Of a DNA stretch of 64,000 nt, positions 8,950 to 18,841 are shown piece by piece. The position numbers and the translations under genes were made by a program. Below the pieces are notes generated by a model. It was given only the letters and a program-made list of their open reading frames with translations. It did not search any database and was not told the DNA's origin. Source of the DNA: an uncultured Arenicella sp. (lineage in GTDB: Bacteria; Pseudomonadota; Gammaproteobacteria; Arenicellales; Arenicellaceae). How positions within the stretch are numbered: position 1 is the first letter of the stretch; every line of letters starts with the position of its first letter. The stretch is from NCBI GenBank assembly GCA_947499305.1, contig CANMNN010000005.1, positions 1 through 64,000 on the forward strand. Direction: 5' to 3'.

Positions 8950-9471
8950 ATGGCTGGTCCAAAAAGAAATAATCGTAACGATCGCGAACCTGTTGATGAG
9001 AGCCTAGAGCAGCTTATTAACGTACGTCGTGTAGCGAAAGTAGTAAAAGGTGGTCGAATTTTCGGTTTCTCAGCGTTAACAGTTGTTGGTGACGGAAAAG
9101 GCAGCATCGGCATTGGTCGAGGCAAGTCGAAAGAGGTACCGTTAGCAGTGTCTAAAGCAATGGAGTCTGGTCGTCGTGAGATGAAGAAGATTCACTTGGT
9201 TGGTGGCACATTGCAATACCCTGTGGTCGCAACGCACGCTGGTTCAACTGTAATCATGCGTCCTGCATCAGAGGGTACTGGCATCATCGCCGGCGGCACA
9301 ATGCGTGCTGTATTTGAAGCAGCTGGCGTTAAAGACGTATTGGCTAAATGTATTGGTTCAACTAATCCTGTAAATGTTGTTCGCGCAACTATTAAAGGTT
9401 TACGTTCAATCAATAGCCCAGCGTCAGTTGCGGCTAAACGCGGTAAGTCAGTTAAAGAAATTATGGAGTAA
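8950..9471 (+). CDS. rpsE: 30S ribosomal protein S5
   Basis: S5 (173 residues) affects decoding accuracy. [40 protein letters not shown] and [20 protein letters not shown] show the double-stranded-RNA-binding N-terminal and S5 C-terminal domains in order. AGGAG precedes the ATG. Confidence 0.99.
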   Translation: MAGPKRNNRNDREPVDESLEQLINVRRVAKVVKGGRIFGFSALTVVGDGKGSIGIGRGKSKEVPLAVSKAMESGRREMKKIHLVGGTLQYPVVATHAGSTVIMRPASEGTGIIAGGTMRAVFEAAGVKDVLAKCIGSTNPVNVVRATIKGLRSINSPASVAAKRGKSVKEIME

Positions 9472-9509
9472 GCGGCAACGCTTCTCCTGATTACATTCGG
9501 TATAGACAA

Positions 9510-9698
9510 ATGGCTAACGAAAAGAAAATTCAAGTTACCTTAGTAAAAAGCATGTTCGGTCGTGGTGCAAAGCACATGGCCTGTGTGAAAGGCTTAGGTT
9601 TACGTCGCATGCACCAAACGGTTGAGGTTATTGATACTCCTGAGAACCGTGGCATGATCAATAAAGTTTCTTACTTACTAAAGTGGGAAGAGGTATAA
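9510..9698 (+). CDS. rpmD: 50S ribosomal protein L30
   Basis: L30 (62 residues, usual about 59). It starts [20 protein letters not shown] and has [20 protein letters not shown], the conserved core. It is four bases ahead of rplO, and this gene order is universal in the spc operon. Confidence 0.97.
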   Translation: MANEKKIQVTLVKSMFGRGAKHMACVKGLGLRRMHQTVEVIDTPENRGMINKVSYLLKWEEV

Positions 9699-9702
9699 GA
9701 CG

Positions 9703-10137
9703 ATGCGTTTAAATACTCTAAAACCATCAGAAGGTGCTAAGCACGCGCGTAAACGCGTTGGCCGTGGCATTGGTTCTGGTACTGGTAAAACAGCTGGCCG
9801 AGGTCACAAAGGTCAAAAATCGCGTACAGGCGGTAAAGTGCAAATCGGTTTTGAAGGTGGTCAAATGCCTATTCAACGTCGTTTGCCAAAGCGTGGCTTC
9901 CGTTCTTTAATGGCTAAAAATATGGCTGAGATTCGTTTGCACGAATTGAACCTTGTTGAAGGCGAAGTGGTCGATTTAGCAACTTTACGTAAAGCTGGCT
10001 TGCTAAACGCCGGTCATCTACGTGCCAAGGTTGTTCTTTCTGGCGAGTTGACTAAAGCGGTTACACTTCAAGGCGTTGGTGCAACGAAAGGCGCGAGAGC
10101 GGCGATCGAAGCAGCTGGCGGTAAAGTAGAAGACTAG
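9703..10137 (+). CDS. rplO: 50S ribosomal protein L15
   Basis: L15 (144 residues) is a late-assembly protein. The glycine-rich N terminus [20 protein letters not shown] and the following [20 protein letters not shown] are unmistakable. It precedes secY, with 101 bases between them. Confidence 0.99.
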   Translation: MRLNTLKPSEGAKHARKRVGRGIGSGTGKTAGRGHKGQKSRTGGKVQIGFEGGQMPIQRRLPKRGFRSLMAKNMAEIRLHELNLVEGEVVDLATLRKAGLLNAGHLRAKVVLSGELTKAVTLQGVGATKGARAAIEAAGGKVED

Positions 10138-10238
10138 GTTTAGTCTTCTATCTTCATGCCTTTAAAGTTTCTGTTGAGTCCCAATAAAGCTTATTAAGAT
10201 AAAAACAAAGTCATAGACGAAAAGCTTAGGATTAAATA

Positions 10239-11600
10239 ATGTCACGAGAACAAGCAGCAGCCCTCGCTGGGTCTGGAAAACTTAAAGAACTTTGGTCACG
10301 AATCGGTTTCGTGCTCGCAGCTTTTATTGTTTACCGTATTGGTACTCACGTGCCGGTGCCCGGTGTTGACCCAATTGCGATCGCAGCGCTTTTTGAGCAA
10401 AATCGTGGATCTATCCTCGATGTTCTTAATATGTTCTCAGGTGGCGCATTAAGTCGTTTATCTGTAATGGCGTTAGGCGTCATGCCTTACATCTCTGCCT
10501 CAATCATCATTCAAATGTTGACCGCGGTAGAGCCACGCTTAAAGCAAATTAAAGCAGAAGGTGAGTCGGGCCGACGAAAGATCCAAAAGTGGACTAAGTA
10601 TGCGGCCGTTGTTCTGGCTACATTTCAAGCATTTGGTGTTGCAAGTACAGTTCAGTCGCAGACAGCTAACGGTGTACCAGTGACTTTGATTACTGGCATG
10701 CAGTTCACCATCGTTTGTGTCTTAGCGCTTGTAGCCGGAACTATGTTCTTAGTTTGGTTGGGCGAACAAATTACTGAGCGCGGCATTGGTAATGGCATGT
10801 CGCTGATCATTTTCGCAGGCATTGTTGCTGGTTTGCCGAGTGCAATTGGTGGAACTATCGAGCTCGCAAGTAGCGGTGAGTTTTCACCGTTGTTTGTTGT
10901 GTTTTTGTTGGTCGCTGTCGCATTGGTAACTGCATTTGTTGTTTTTGTAGAGCGTGGTCAGCGTCGTTTGACGGTAAACTACGCGCGTCAACAGCGCGGC
11001 AATCAAGTAATGCAGGCGCCGGCGTCATACTTCCCACTGAAGATGAACATGGCTGGTGTTATTCCGCCGATCTTTGCATCAAGTATTATCTTGTTTCCAG
11101 CGAGCCTTGTAGGTTTTTTCGGCAACGAGACAGCTACGGGTGTCGCGGGTGTATTACGTGATATCTCAACTAAGATGCAACCTGGTGAGTTGGTTTATAC
11201 CGTTTTGTATATTGGCATGATTTTGTTCTTTGCTTTCTTCTACACGGCGTTGACTTTTGACCCGAAAGAGATTGCAGAAAACTTGAAAAAACAAGGCGCG
11301 TTTGTACCAGGTATTCGACCAGGCCAACAAACAGCGCGTTACATTGATGGCGTTGTGTCAAAGCTCACTTTGGTCGGCGCTATCTACTTAGCAATTGTTT
11401 GCTTACTTCCCGAGCTTTTAATTGTTAACTACAATGTACCGTTCTATTTCGGCGGCACATCGTTGCTTATTATTGTTGTGGTAATTATGGATTTGATGGG
11501 CCAAGTGCAATCTCATCTTATGTCTCAGCAGTATGAAAGCTTAATGAAGAAAACTAATCTGACTGGTAAATCTGGTGGTGGCCGTAAGCGCCGTCGTTAG
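10239..11600 (+). CDS. secY: Protein translocase channel subunit SecY
   Basis: SecY (453 residues) is the ten-helix pore of the Sec translocon, worked by SecA (encoded at 58.2 kb). Recognised by the first helix after [20 protein letters not shown], the plug segment near [34 protein letters not shown]-like [20 protein letters not shown], and the C-terminal cytosolic loop [20 protein letters not shown]. The tail is lysine/arginine rich. Standard length. Confidence 0.99.
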   Translation: MSREQAAALAGSGKLKELWSRIGFVLAAFIVYRIGTHVPVPGVDPIAIAALFEQNRGSILDVLNMFSGGALSRLSVMALGVMPYISASIIIQMLTAVEPRLKQIKAEGESGRRKIQKWTKYAAVVLATFQAFGVASTVQSQTANGVPVTLITGMQFTIVCVLALVAGTMFLVWLGEQITERGIGNGMSLIIFAGIVAGLPSAIGGTIELASSGEFSPLFVVFLLVAVALVTAFVVFVERGQRRLTVNYARQQRGNQVMQAPASYFPLKMNMAGVIPPIFASSIILFPASLVGFFGNETATGVAGVLRDISTKMQPGELVYTVLYIGMILFFAFFYTALTFDPKEIAENLKKQGAFVPGIRPGQQTARYIDGVVSKLTLVGAIYLAIVCLLPELLIVNYNVPFYFGGTSLLIIVVVIMDLMGQVQSHLMSQQYESLMKKTNLTGKSGGGRKRRR

Positions 11601-11654
11601 AATTAGTAGCTAGGTAAAATTTAGAACATCTAGAACGTCGTTCTGAGGTAAATC

Positions 11655-11768
11655 ATGAAAGTTCGTGCATCAGTAAAAAAAATCTGCCGTAACTGTAAAG
11701 TTATTCGTCGTAAAGGCGTAGTTCGTGTTATTTGCACGGATCCACGTCACAAGCAGCGTCAGGGCTAG
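11655..11768 (+). CDS. rpmJ: 50S ribosomal protein L36 (zinc type)
   Basis: A 37-residue protein, beginning [20 protein letters not shown] and ending [10 protein letters not shown]. Cysteines 11, 14 and 27 with His32 form the zinc ribbon of the C+ class. A TGAGGT lies eight bases before the ATG. It sits 54 bases after secY, its normal place at the end of the spc operon. Confidence 0.97.
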   Translation: MKVRASVKKICRNCKVIRRKGVVRVICTDPRHKQRQG

Positions 11769-11790
11769 TTTTACTTTATTAGCACCGATC

Positions 11791-11889
11791 TTTTGTTCCC
11801 ATACTTCGTTGCTTACTAACTTTTAAATGCTCATGTGCTCTAGCACACTGCGCTTTAAAAATTAATAAGCGCCTTGTCTGGAAGCAAAA
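11791..11889. repeat. Large imperfect inverted repeat (family copy 2)
   Basis: Inner arms 11811-11839 and 11842-11870 are each 29 bases and match as inverted copies at roughly four in five positions around a two-base loop. The outer flanks TTTTGTTCC and GGAAGCAAAA extend the symmetry. It shares CTTCGTTG, AAATGCTCA and CGCTTT with the copy at 240-336. It follows rpmJ by about 20 bases, again directly after an operon end. Confidence 0.75.
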
Positions 11890-11971
11890 TCGCGGTACTA
11901 CTAAAGCAAAACAGGTTTTTAAGATTTAAAAGTTTGAGACGGTTTTTTACTTGCTTTTAGCTTGTAGAAGG

Positions 11972-12000
11972 TTGATTTCTAACACCCTAAACAGTATTCT
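11972..12000 (+). promoter_or_regulatory. Alpha operon promoter
   Basis: TTGATT at 11972-11977 and TATTCT at 11995-12000 are separated by exactly 17 bases and followed by a GCGCGCC discriminator. This fits a sigma70 promoter for rpsM onward under stringent-type control. Confidence 0.65.
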
Positions 12001-12004
12001 AGCG

Positions 12005-12145
12005 CGCCTTTCAGGCATGCCTAGAAAGTAATTTAAAATGTCCAGTAGGACCTTGTTGTACATAGCGCTATTTGTGGCGTGGTTCAGCGATGGGTTTTAT
12101 TGGTAATAGAAACGCATCCGGAGACACACAGTGGCACGTATTGCA
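12005..12145 (+). promoter_or_regulatory. Alpha operon mRNA leader, possible S4 target
   Basis: About 125 bases lie between the predicted promoter and the rpsM start, with a CTTTC...GAAAG stem enclosing the palindrome AGGCATGCCT near 12008-12028. In E. coli the leader of this operon folds into a pseudoknot around a GTG start and is bound by S4. Here too the start is GTG. Equivalence is inferred from position and start codon only; I could not fold the pseudoknot by eye. Confidence 0.4.
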
Positions 12146-12487
12146 GGTATTAATCTACCATCACACAAACATGTTGAGATTGCTCTTACGTCAATCTACG
12201 GCATTGGAAAAACTCGCTCACAAGCAATTTGTGACGCGGCAGGTATCGAACGCTCTACTAAAGTTAGCGCATTGTCTGAGCCAGAAGCTGAAAAGCTTCG
12301 TGCTGAGGTAGCTAAGTTTGAAGTAGAAGGCGATCTACGTCGTGAAGTGTCTATGAACATCAAACGTTTGATGGACTTAGGTTGTTTTCGCGGTCTTCGT
12401 CATCGTCGTGGTTTGCCTTTGCGCGGACAACGTACTAAAACAAATGCGCGCACTCGCAAGGGTCCACGTAAACCAATCAAGCGCTAA
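12131..12487 (+). CDS. rpsM: 30S ribosomal protein S13
   Basis: S13 (118 residues) lies in the 30S head and bridges to L5. [20 protein letters not shown] and the C-terminal [20 protein letters not shown] are diagnostic. The start codon is GTG, preceded by GGAGACACACA. E. coli rpsM also uses GTG, in the S4-regulated leader, so the rare start is probably functional. Confidence 0.98.
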   Translation: MARIAGINLPSHKHVEIALTSIYGIGKTRSQAICDAAGIERSTKVSALSEPEAEKLRAEVAKFEVEGDLRREVSMNIKRLMDLGCFRGLRHRRGLPLRGQRTKTNARTRKGPRKPIKR

Positions 12488-12559
12488 GCGCCAGCTTTTA
12501 TGTTCGCTCCTATTTAATTACGGGAAGCGTCGTTTAAGACCTGTTTTTGAGATATTAAA

Positions 12560-12949
12560 ATGGCTAAAACTCCTAGCAAATCAAAGAAGAAAGTTAAAAA
12601 GCATATTGTTGATGGCATCGCGCACATCCAAGCTTCTTTCAATAACACGATCATCACAATTAGCGACCGTCACGGTAATGCTTTGTGCTGGACTACCGCT
12701 GGTGGCTCAGGCTTCCGTGGTTCACGTAAAAGCACACCTTTCGCAGCTCAAGTAGCGGCTGATCGTTGTGGCAAAATGGCTCAAGAGTTCGGTATGAAGA
12801 ACCTTGAAGTTCGTGTTAAAGGCCCTGGCCCTGGTCGTGAATCAGCAGTCCGCGCATTAAATAACTGTGGCTTTGAAGTAACGCAAATCACTGACGTAAC
12901 TCCAATTCCACATAATGGTTGTCGCCCTTCTAAGAAGCGTCGCGTATAA
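12560..12949 (+). CDS. rpsK: 30S ribosomal protein S11
   Basis: S11 (129 residues) lies on the 30S platform near the Shine-Dalgarno helix. [40 protein letters not shown] and the C-terminal [20 protein letters not shown] are typical. The N terminus is a lysine-rich tail. 72 bases after rpsM. Confidence 0.99.
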   Translation: MAKTPSKSKKKVKKHIVDGIAHIQASFNNTIITISDRHGNALCWTTAGGSGFRGSRKSTPFAAQVAADRCGKMAQEFGMKNLEVRVKGPGPGRESAVRALNNCGFEVTQITDVTPIPHNGCRPSKKRRV

Positions 12950-13014
12950 CCCGTTCGTAAGAGTGTTCGTCGCACTACTACGAGAGCAACACTAAACAGA
13001 CTAGAGAAACCAAA

Positions 13015-13638
13015 ATGGCAAGATATATTGGCCCAACTTGTAAGTTGGCACGTCGCGAAGGCACGGATTTATTCCTTAAAAGCCCAGCGCGCTCGTTAGA
13101 ATCAAAATGTAAGATGGACAAAGTACCGGGTGCTACTGCGCAGTCGCGTCGTCCACGTACTACTGTTTACGGTACACAGCTTCGCGAGAAGCAAAAGCTA
13201 CGTCGTATCTATGGCGTGCTCGAAAAGAAATTCCGCGCATACTACGCTGAAGCAGCTCGTGTTAAAGGCTCAACGGGTGAAAACCTGTTGACTTTGCTAG
13301 AGTCTCGCTTAGACAACGTTGTATATCGTATGGGCTTCGCTGTAACACGTGCTGAAGCACGTCAGTTAGTTAGCCACAAATCAATCAAAGTTAACGGTCA
13401 AATCGTAAACATCCCATCTTTCAATGTGAAAGCAGGCGATGAGATTGAAATCCGTGACAAAGCTAAAAAGCAACTACGTATTGGCGCAGCGCTTGAAATT
13501 GCTGAGCAAATCGGTTTGCCTGAATGGTGTTCTGTGGACGTAGCGGCTAAGAAGGGTGTCTTTAAATCAGCACCTGAGCGTAGCGAATTGTCAGCAGACA
13601 TCGATGAATCATTAGTAGTGGCACTTTACTCTAAGTAA
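13015..13638 (+). CDS. rpsD: 30S ribosomal protein S4
   Basis: S4 (207 residues) starts 30S assembly and in E. coli represses the alpha operon. It starts [20 protein letters not shown], and the S4 RNA-binding domain follows from [20 protein letters not shown] to [18 protein letters not shown]. Normal length. A strong hairpin follows the stop. Confidence 0.99.
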   Translation: MARYIGPTCKLARREGTDLFLKSPARSLESKCKMDKVPGATAQSRRPRTTVYGTQLREKQKLRRIYGVLEKKFRAYYAEAARVKGSTGENLLTLLESRLDNVVYRMGFAVTRAEARQLVSHKSIKVNGQIVNIPSFNVKAGDEIEIRDKAKKQLRIGAALEIAEQIGLPEWCSVDVAAKKGVFKSAPERSELSADIDESLVVALYSK

Positions 13639-13648
13639 ATGAGCTTCT

Positions 13649-13678
13649 TTAAGAGAGCGCTTACGAGCGTTCTCTTAA
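13649..13678 (+). promoter_or_regulatory. Strong hairpin between rpsD and rpoA
   Basis: A 13-base arm at 13649-13661 pairs with 13666-13678 around a TACG tetraloop, with one G-U pair. No U-run follows, so it is not a standard terminator. It may limit read-through or set a processing point between S4 and RNA polymerase alpha, whose stoichiometries differ; that role is inference. Confidence 0.65.
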
Positions 13679-13746
13679 TCCTTAGACACTAAACATTTAA
13701 CCGAGATCCGCCAGAGGGTCAGGTAAATAACTGGAGACAGACCGAC

Positions 13747-14739
13747 ATGTCAGACACTATTGAACAATTATTAACACCGCGATTTGTAGACGTAAATACC
13801 GAAGACGGTACGCGTTCTAAAGTTGTGATCGAGCCGCTAGAGCGCGGTTTTGGTTACACTCTTGGCAACGCATTGCGCCGCATTTTGTTATCGTGCATCC
13901 CTGGTGCTGCGATTACAGAAGTTAAAATCGACGGGGTCTTGCATGAGTACTCTTCTATTGAAGGCGTGCAAGAAGACGTAATCGACATTCTATTGAACCT
14001 TAAAGGCGTAGCCGTTAAGAAAGAGTTCGACGAGGCTGTAACGCTTACGTTGAGCGCGAATGGCGAAGGCGTGTTAACTGCTGGCGATATCCAAACCGTA
14101 CAAGACGTTGAGATTGCTAACCCGGATCACGTTATCGCGCACTTGTCGAAAGACGCTAAGTTCCACGCAGAACTTACGGTTCGAAGTGGTCGTGGTTATC
14201 AGGTTTCTGAAGCTCGCAAGAGCGATACGGAAGATAAAGAAATTGGCTTGATGCAGCTTGATGCTACATACAGTCCAGTTCTTAAAGTTGCTTACTCAGT
14301 TGATGACGCTCGTGTTGAGCAGCGTACTGACCTCGATAAGTTGACGTTGAAGATTGAAACCAACGGCACGATCGATCCTGAAGATGCAATTCGCAAAGCA
14401 GCAACGGCATTAAGCCAACAAATCCAAGTGTTCGTTAACTTGGAAGAGATTGCTGCAGTAGCGCAAGAAGAGAAAGAACCAGAAGTAGATCCTGTATTGC
14501 TTCGCCCAGTAGACGAATTAGAGCTAACGGTTCGTTCAGCTAACTGCCTAAAAGCGGAGAGCATCTACTACATCGGTGATTTGGTATTACGCTCAGAAGT
14601 AGAGTTAATGAAGACTCCAAACTTGGGCAAAAAATCACTTACTGAGATCAAAGACGTACTCGCACAACGCGGATTGTCTTTGGGTATGCAATTGCAAAAC
14701 TGGCCGCCTGCTGCACTACGTGTAGACAGCGACAGCTAG
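13747..14739 (+). CDS. rpoA: RNA polymerase subunit alpha
   Basis: Alpha (330 residues, about standard) dimerises to nucleate RNA polymerase. Its C-terminal domain contacts UP elements and activators. [20 protein letters not shown] and [20 protein letters not shown] mark the N-terminal domain. The alphaCTD is seen in [20 protein letters not shown] and [24 protein letters not shown] lies about ten bases before the ATG. Confidence 0.99.
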   Translation: MSDTIEQLLTPRFVDVNTEDGTRSKVVIEPLERGFGYTLGNALRRILLSCIPGAAITEVKIDGVLHEYSSIEGVQEDVIDILLNLKGVAVKKEFDEAVTLTLSANGEGVLTAGDIQTVQDVEIANPDHVIAHLSKDAKFHAELTVRSGRGYQVSEARKSDTEDKEIGLMQLDATYSPVLKVAYSVDDARVEQRTDLDKLTLKIETNGTIDPEDAIRKAATALSQQIQVFVNLEEIAAVAQEEKEPEVDPVLLRPVDELELTVRSANCLKAESIYYIGDLVLRSEVELMKTPNLGKKSLTEIKDVLAQRGLSLGMQLQNWPPAALRVDSDS

Positions 14740-14768
14740 AATTAATTTAAAAGAGATAGGTTTCTGTC

Positions 14769-15188
14769 ATGAGACATAGAAAATCAGGCCGTCAGTTCAA
14801 CCGTAATTCGAGTCACCGCCAAGCCATGTTCCGTAACATGATGGTGTCTTTGTTGAAACACGAGCAAATTAAAACGACCGTTGCGAAGGCTAAAGAGCTT
14901 CGTATGTTTGTTGAGCCAATAATCACTCTAGGCAAAGACGCAACGCTTGCTAACAAGCGTAATGCTTTTGCTAAACTTCGTGACCGCGATATCGTTGCTA
15001 AGTTATTTGATGAAATTGGCGAGCGAATGAAAGACCGTCCGGGTGGCTACACACGTATTTTAAAATGCGGTAACCGTGCTGGAGACAACGCTCCAATGGC
15101 ATACATCCAATTGGTTGATTTCGACTTAGAAGCACACGCTGCTTTGTTTGAAGTTGAAGAAGACTTCGAGGAAGACGACGCAGCCTAA
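14769..15188 (+). CDS. rplQ: 50S ribosomal protein L17
   Basis: L17 (139 residues) lies near the tunnel exit. [40 protein letters not shown] and [20 protein letters not shown] are typical, with a glutamate/aspartate-rich tail. It is the last gene of the alpha operon and is followed by a terminator. Confidence 0.99.
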   Translation: MRHRKSGRQFNRNSSHRQAMFRNMMVSLLKHEQIKTTVAKAKELRMFVEPIITLGKDATLANKRNAFAKLRDRDIVAKLFDEIGERMKDRPGGYTRILKCGNRAGDNAPMAYIQLVDFDLEAHAALFEVEEDFEEDDAA

Positions 15189-15213
15189 GCTGAGTTGTTA
15201 GCCGACTAGAGAG

Positions 15214-15247
15214 AGCCTGCCTCGTAATTGAGAGCGGGCTTTTTTTA
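15214..15247 (+). terminator. Rho-independent terminator after rplQ
   Basis: AGCCTGC at 15214-15220 pairs with GCGGGCT at 15234-15240, with extra TC/GA pairing inside. Seven T residues follow directly. It ends the ribosomal block. Confidence 0.85.
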
Positions 15248-15374
15248 TGGAGGTATGTCTTTTCTTCCCTGCTACGGTGAGTCTTATCGATTATTGATTA
15301 AACTATATATGTAATTAGATGCTCTGAGTAGCGTTCTCTTGTTAGACTAGTTTTGTATTATTACGAGGTGGTTC

Positions 15375-16925
15375 ATGAGCGCTTTAACATCTTTTGCAGC
15401 AAGTTTTTTAACCTATGCAGTCGTTTTATTTGTCTTTCTCGTTGGGCTGTTGGTCCTATACGTATTAGCTCTTTATATTATCGATCGTACGCAAAAAGAG
15501 CATACTGTTCGGCGTAACTACCCGGTTATTGGGCGTTTTCGATACTTCTTCGAGCACCTTGGCGAATTTTTCAGGCAGTATTTTTTCGCTATGGACAGAG
15601 AAGAAATGCCATTTAACCGTGCTCAGCGTTCTTGGGTCTATCGTGCCGCTAAGAATATTGACTCGACAGTAGCATTTGGCTCGACACGTGATTTGCGCCC
15701 AGAGGGCACGGTTATGTTTGTCAACTCTCCGTTTCCACCGCTTACCGATGAATCTCTACCGCCGAAACCCATCACTCTTGGTGAAGGTTTTTGCGACACT
15801 CCGTTTACCACAGGCGCGTTGGTTAATATCTCTGGCATGAGTTTTGGCGCGATTTCGAAACCTGCGGTCCAGGCACTTTCTCATGGCGCGAAGAAAGCAG
15901 GTTGTTGGATAAATACAGGTGAAGGTGGTTTGTCGCCATATCATTTAGAAGGCGGTTGCGATGTGGTATTTCAAATTGGTACTGGTAAGTTTGGTGTTCG
16001 TGCTGACGATGGAGGTTTGAGTGATGAAAAGCTTAAGAAAATTTCTGCGATCGAGAATGTTCGAATGTTCGAGCTCAAGCTCAGCCAAGGTGCCAAGCCT
16101 GGTAAGGGAGGGATGCTTCCTGGCGAGAAGGTAACCGAAGAGATTGCGAAAATTCGTGGCTTGCAAGTCGGTGAGTCGGCGATCAGCCCTAATCGACATG
16201 CTGAGCTAAACAATAATGACGACCTCTGTAATATGATTAAGCGAATTCGCCAGGTGACACAGAAACCCGTTGGTTTTAAGGCGGTTATTTCGAGTGAAGA
16301 ATGGCTTGATGATTTATTCGCTTTGATCTGTAAAAAAGGATTGGATCACGCGCCCGATTTTATCAGCGTAGATAGTGCTGATGGCGGCACTGGCGCAGCA
16401 CCAATGTCGCTTATGGATGATATGGGGCTAACGGTTAAAGAGAGCTTGCCGATGTTGGTAGATAAGCTAAATGAATACGGATTGCGCTCCCGAATCAAGG
16501 TAAACGCCTCGGGAAAGATGGTTAATCCGACAGAAGTCGCCTGGGCGATGTGTGTTGGTACTGACTTTGTTTCAACCGCGCGTGGCCCGATGTTTGCATT
16601 AGGTTGTATTCAAGCGTTACAGTGCAACAAAAATACCTGTCCGACAGGTATCACAACGCACAATAAAGATTTACAGAAGGGACTAGTTGTCGAGAATAAG
16701 AAAGAACGTGTAGCCTACTATTTAAAGAATCTGGAGAAAGAGATTCGTATAATAGCGAATTCCTGTGGTGCTAAACGACCGCGCGATCTGAATCGCTCGC
16801 ATGCTCGCGTGGTTATAGGTAGCGGTAAGTCAGTAACGCTTGAGCACCTTTACCCGAGCGTTAAAACTAAGAGTGTTAAAGCCAAGAGTGTTAAAGCCAA
16901 GAGAGCGCTGACTAAATCCAAATAA
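15375..16925 (+). CDS. Membrane-anchored FMN-binding glutamate synthase family protein
   Basis: 516 residues. A hydrophobic helix at about residues 11-37 anchors the N terminus; the rest is the GltB-type synthase barrel. KFGVRADDGGLSDEKLKKIS, the SVDSADGGTGAAPMSLMDDM glycine loop and GCIQALQCNKNTCPTGITTH are visible. The last of these holds the cysteines that bind the 3Fe-4S cluster in glutamate synthase. The amidotransferase domain is missing, so the true substrate is unknown. A strong GAGGTGG lies six bases before the ATG. The C-terminal tail contains a 15-base tandem repeat (16856-16900) encoding lysine-rich SVKAK units. It stands alone between the ribosomal terminator and convergent ispB. 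Confidence 0.85.
   Translation: MSALTSFAASFLTYAVVLFVFLVGLLVLYVLALYIIDRTQKEHTVRRNYPVIGRFRYFFEHLGEFFRQYFFAMDREEMPFNRAQRSWVYRAAKNIDSTVAFGSTRDLRPEGTVMFVNSPFPPLTDESLPPKPITLGEGFCDTPFTTGALVNISGMSFGAISKPAVQALSHGAKKAGCWINTGEGGLSPYHLEGGCDVVFQIGTGKFGVRADDGGLSDEKLKKISAIENVRMFELKLSQGAKPGKGGMLPGEKVTEEIAKIRGLQVGESAISPNRHAELNNNDDLCNMIKRIRQVTQKPVGFKAVISSEEWLDDLFALICKKGLDHAPDFISVDSADGGTGAAPMSLMDDMGLTVKESLPMLVDKLNEYGLRSRIKVNASGKMVNPTEVAWAMCVGTDFVSTARGPMFALGCIQALQCNKNTCPTGITTHNKDLQKGLVVENKKERVAYYLKNLEKEIRIIANSCGAKRPRDLNRSHARVVIGSGKSVTLEHLYPSVKTKSVKAKSVKAKRALTKSK
16856..16900 (+). repeat. 15-base tandem repeat in the coding tail
   Basis: GAGTGTTAAAGCCAA occurs twice back to back at 16871-16900, preceded by a degenerate copy at 16856-16870. 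Each unit is five codons, so repeat-number changes stay in frame. Confidence 0.85.
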
Positions 16926-16942
16926 AACTCCTGGAAGTTAAG

Positions 16943-17968
16943 CTAATAAGCGCGTTCGACTGAGAATTCGGCTAGTTGGCTTAAGGCGCGCTTATAAGAT
17001 GAATCCGGTAGTACTTCAAGCGCCGCCTGGGCAAGTTTAGCTTGCTCTCGAGCGGCTCTGGCGGTGTAGGCTAAAGACCCTGTCTGCTCGATAATTGCCA
17101 ATACCGCGTCGAGATTTTCTCTGCTAGCGTTAGTGATTGCATTTTCTAATAGTTGCCTATCTTTGCCTTCAGATCGCTCGATAGCATTGATCAATGGCAA
17201 TGTTGGTTTGCCTTCTGCGAGATCGTCACCGACATTTTTACCCATGGCCTCGGCGTCGGCGGTATAGTCAAGTATGTCGTCCACCAGTTGAAATGCGGTA
17301 CCGAGGTGAAGTCCGTAGGCGGCCATCGCATCTTCGACGGGGCGAGCTTGTTTAGTGATCACCGCGCCTAATTGAGTCGCCGCTTCGAAAAGAATAGCGG
17401 TCTTTGACTGAATGGTTTCCATATACTGCGTTTCGGTGGTGTCGGCCGAACCACAATTAATCAATTGCATCACCTCGCCTTCAGCAATTTGATTGGTGGT
17501 GCGGGATAGAATCTCCATTACGCGCATGCTGCCGACCTCGACCATCATTTGAAAGGCGCGGGAATAGAGGTAGTCACCTACCAATACACTCGCTGCATTG
17601 CCAAACACTTCGTTCGCGGTTTCTCGGCCACGGCGCATTTCAGACTCATCTACAACGTCGTCATGCAGTAAGGTCGCGGTATGAATAAACTCGACAATTG
17701 CAGCGAGTAATGTTTCATCTGATGTGGTTTCGAGCTGCTCAGGATTGCACGCTTTAGCGGCGAGTAATAGCGCCACTGGGCGCAGGCGTTTACCGCCGGC
17801 TTGAACAATATATGCGCCTAGCTGATTGATAAGCGCAACATCGCTGTCTAAGTTAGATGCAATCGTCTTGTTTACCAATGTCATGTCATCGCTGACAAGA
17901 GAGATAACTGATTGAATATCAATGGCTTGCGACTTAGTGTCGGAGATAGGAGTAGTGCTCAATGTCAT
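16943..17968 (-). CDS. ispB: Octaprenyl-type polyprenyl diphosphate synthase
   Basis: 341 residues (E. coli 323). It condenses isopentenyl diphosphate onto farnesyl diphosphate to make the quinone side chain. The first aspartate-rich motif is in TATLLHDDVVDESEMRRGRE and the second in TAFQLVDDILDYTADAEAMG; GGKRLRP binds the diphosphate. The extra length is an N-terminal lead. Divergent from rplU, as in E. coli. Exact chain length cannot be read from the sequence. Confidence 0.93.
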   Translation of the reverse strand: MTLSTTPISDTKSQAIDIQSVISLVSDDMTLVNKTIASNLDSDVALINQLGAYIVQAGGKRLRPVALLLAAKACNPEQLETTSDETLLAAIVEFIHTATLLHDDVVDESEMRRGRETANEVFGNAASVLVGDYLYSRAFQMMVEVGSMRVMEILSRTTNQIAEGEVMQLINCGSADTTETQYMETIQSKTAILFEAATQLGAVITKQARPVEDAMAAYGLHLGTAFQLVDDILDYTADAEAMGKNVGDDLAEGKPTLPLINAIERSEGKDRQLLENAITNASRENLDAVLAIIEQTGSLAYTARAAREQAKLAQAALEVLPDSSYKRALSQLAEFSVERAY

Positions 17969-18071
17969 AAGTTAAGATTATAGCGCAGCAAAGTGAAAAA
18001 CGGCTGCTTTTAGATCGAGTTTTTACCCGTGATAAGAGTGATTAAAACTGCTAATTATTGCTCACTTATAG

Positions 18072-18100
18072 TTGACCAAAGCCCTTGTAAACACTAGTAT
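18072..18100 (+). promoter_or_regulatory. rplU-rpmA promoter
   Basis: TTGACC at 18072-18077 and TAGTAT at 18095-18100 are 17 bases apart, about 110 bases before rplU, between the divergent ispB and rplU. The match to sigma70 is good. Confidence 0.7.
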
Positions 18101-18208
18101 TGCTGCCCTGTTCGCTGGGTCCGTCTGTGGAAGAAAGATAAATAGCACTTATGCTCGCTGTTTACCCCTTCAGAACGCTTATTAGGCTGTTATAGCCGGA
18201 GTATTTAC

Positions 18209-18811
18209 ATGTACGCAGTAGTTAAAACTGGCGGTAAACAATACCGCGTTGCCGTTGGCGACAAATTGAAAGTAGAGTCTTTGGACGCACAAGAAGGTGA
18301 CAAAGTTACTCTAGATAACGTATTAATGATTGGCGATGGAGACAGTGTTGAAGTAGGTACTCCTACTCTAGATAAAACTGTTGAAGCAACTGTACTGAGC
18401 AATGGACGTGGCAAAAAGCTACGCATTGTTAAGTTCCGTCGTCGTCAAAACTCACGCACACGTACTGGCCATCGTCAGAACTATACTGAGCTTGAGATTA
18501 CCGCCATTGGTGGTAAAGCGGCTGCGAAAAAAGCAGCTCCTAAAAAGGCCGCAGCGCCTAAGAAAGAGTCAGCTCCAAAAAAGGCAGCTCCTAAAGCAGC
18601 GAAAGCTGAAGGTGCTGATGACTTGAGCAAGATTTCAGGCGTCGGCCCAGTAATTGTTGGTAAATTAGAAGGTCTTGGCATTACTACTTTCCAACAAATT
18701 GCTGATTTTACAGCTGAAGACATCGAACGTATTGACGGTGAGTTAAACTTCAAAGGTCGTATCGAGCGTGATGAGTGGGTTAAACAAGCAACTGAATTCG
18801 CTAAAGGCTAG
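18209..18811 (+). CDS. rplU: 50S ribosomal protein L21 with C-terminal extension
   Basis: Residues 1-103 are ordinary L21: [20 protein letters not shown] at the start and [20 protein letters not shown] near the end. Then follows an alanine/lysine/proline linker of about 35 residues (repeated PKKA units). A compact C-terminal domain of about 60 residues comes last: it opens [20 protein letters not shown] and closes [15 protein letters not shown]. That domain resembles the helix-hairpin-helix-like tail found on L21 or NADH dehydrogenase chains of some other proteobacteria. The frame is open throughout at 200 residues, twice the usual length. Extension role unknown. Confidence 0.96.
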   Translation: MYAVVKTGGKQYRVAVGDKLKVESLDAQEGDKVTLDNVLMIGDGDSVEVGTPTLDKTVEATVLSNGRGKKLRIVKFRRRQNSRTRTGHRQNYTELEITAIGGKAAAKKAAPKKAAAPKKESAPKKAAPKAAKAEGADDLSKISGVGPVIVGKLEGLGITTFQQIADFTAEDIERIDGELNFKGRIERDEWVKQATEFAKG

Positions 18812-18841
18812 TTCAGTAGCTAACTAAGAGGCATATAGAAA

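Noticed and set aside
12072-12311. 79-codon frame upstream of and across rpsM
   Set aside because: It overlaps rpsM in another frame, and its sequence looks like a shadow; rpsM is clear from residue 1.
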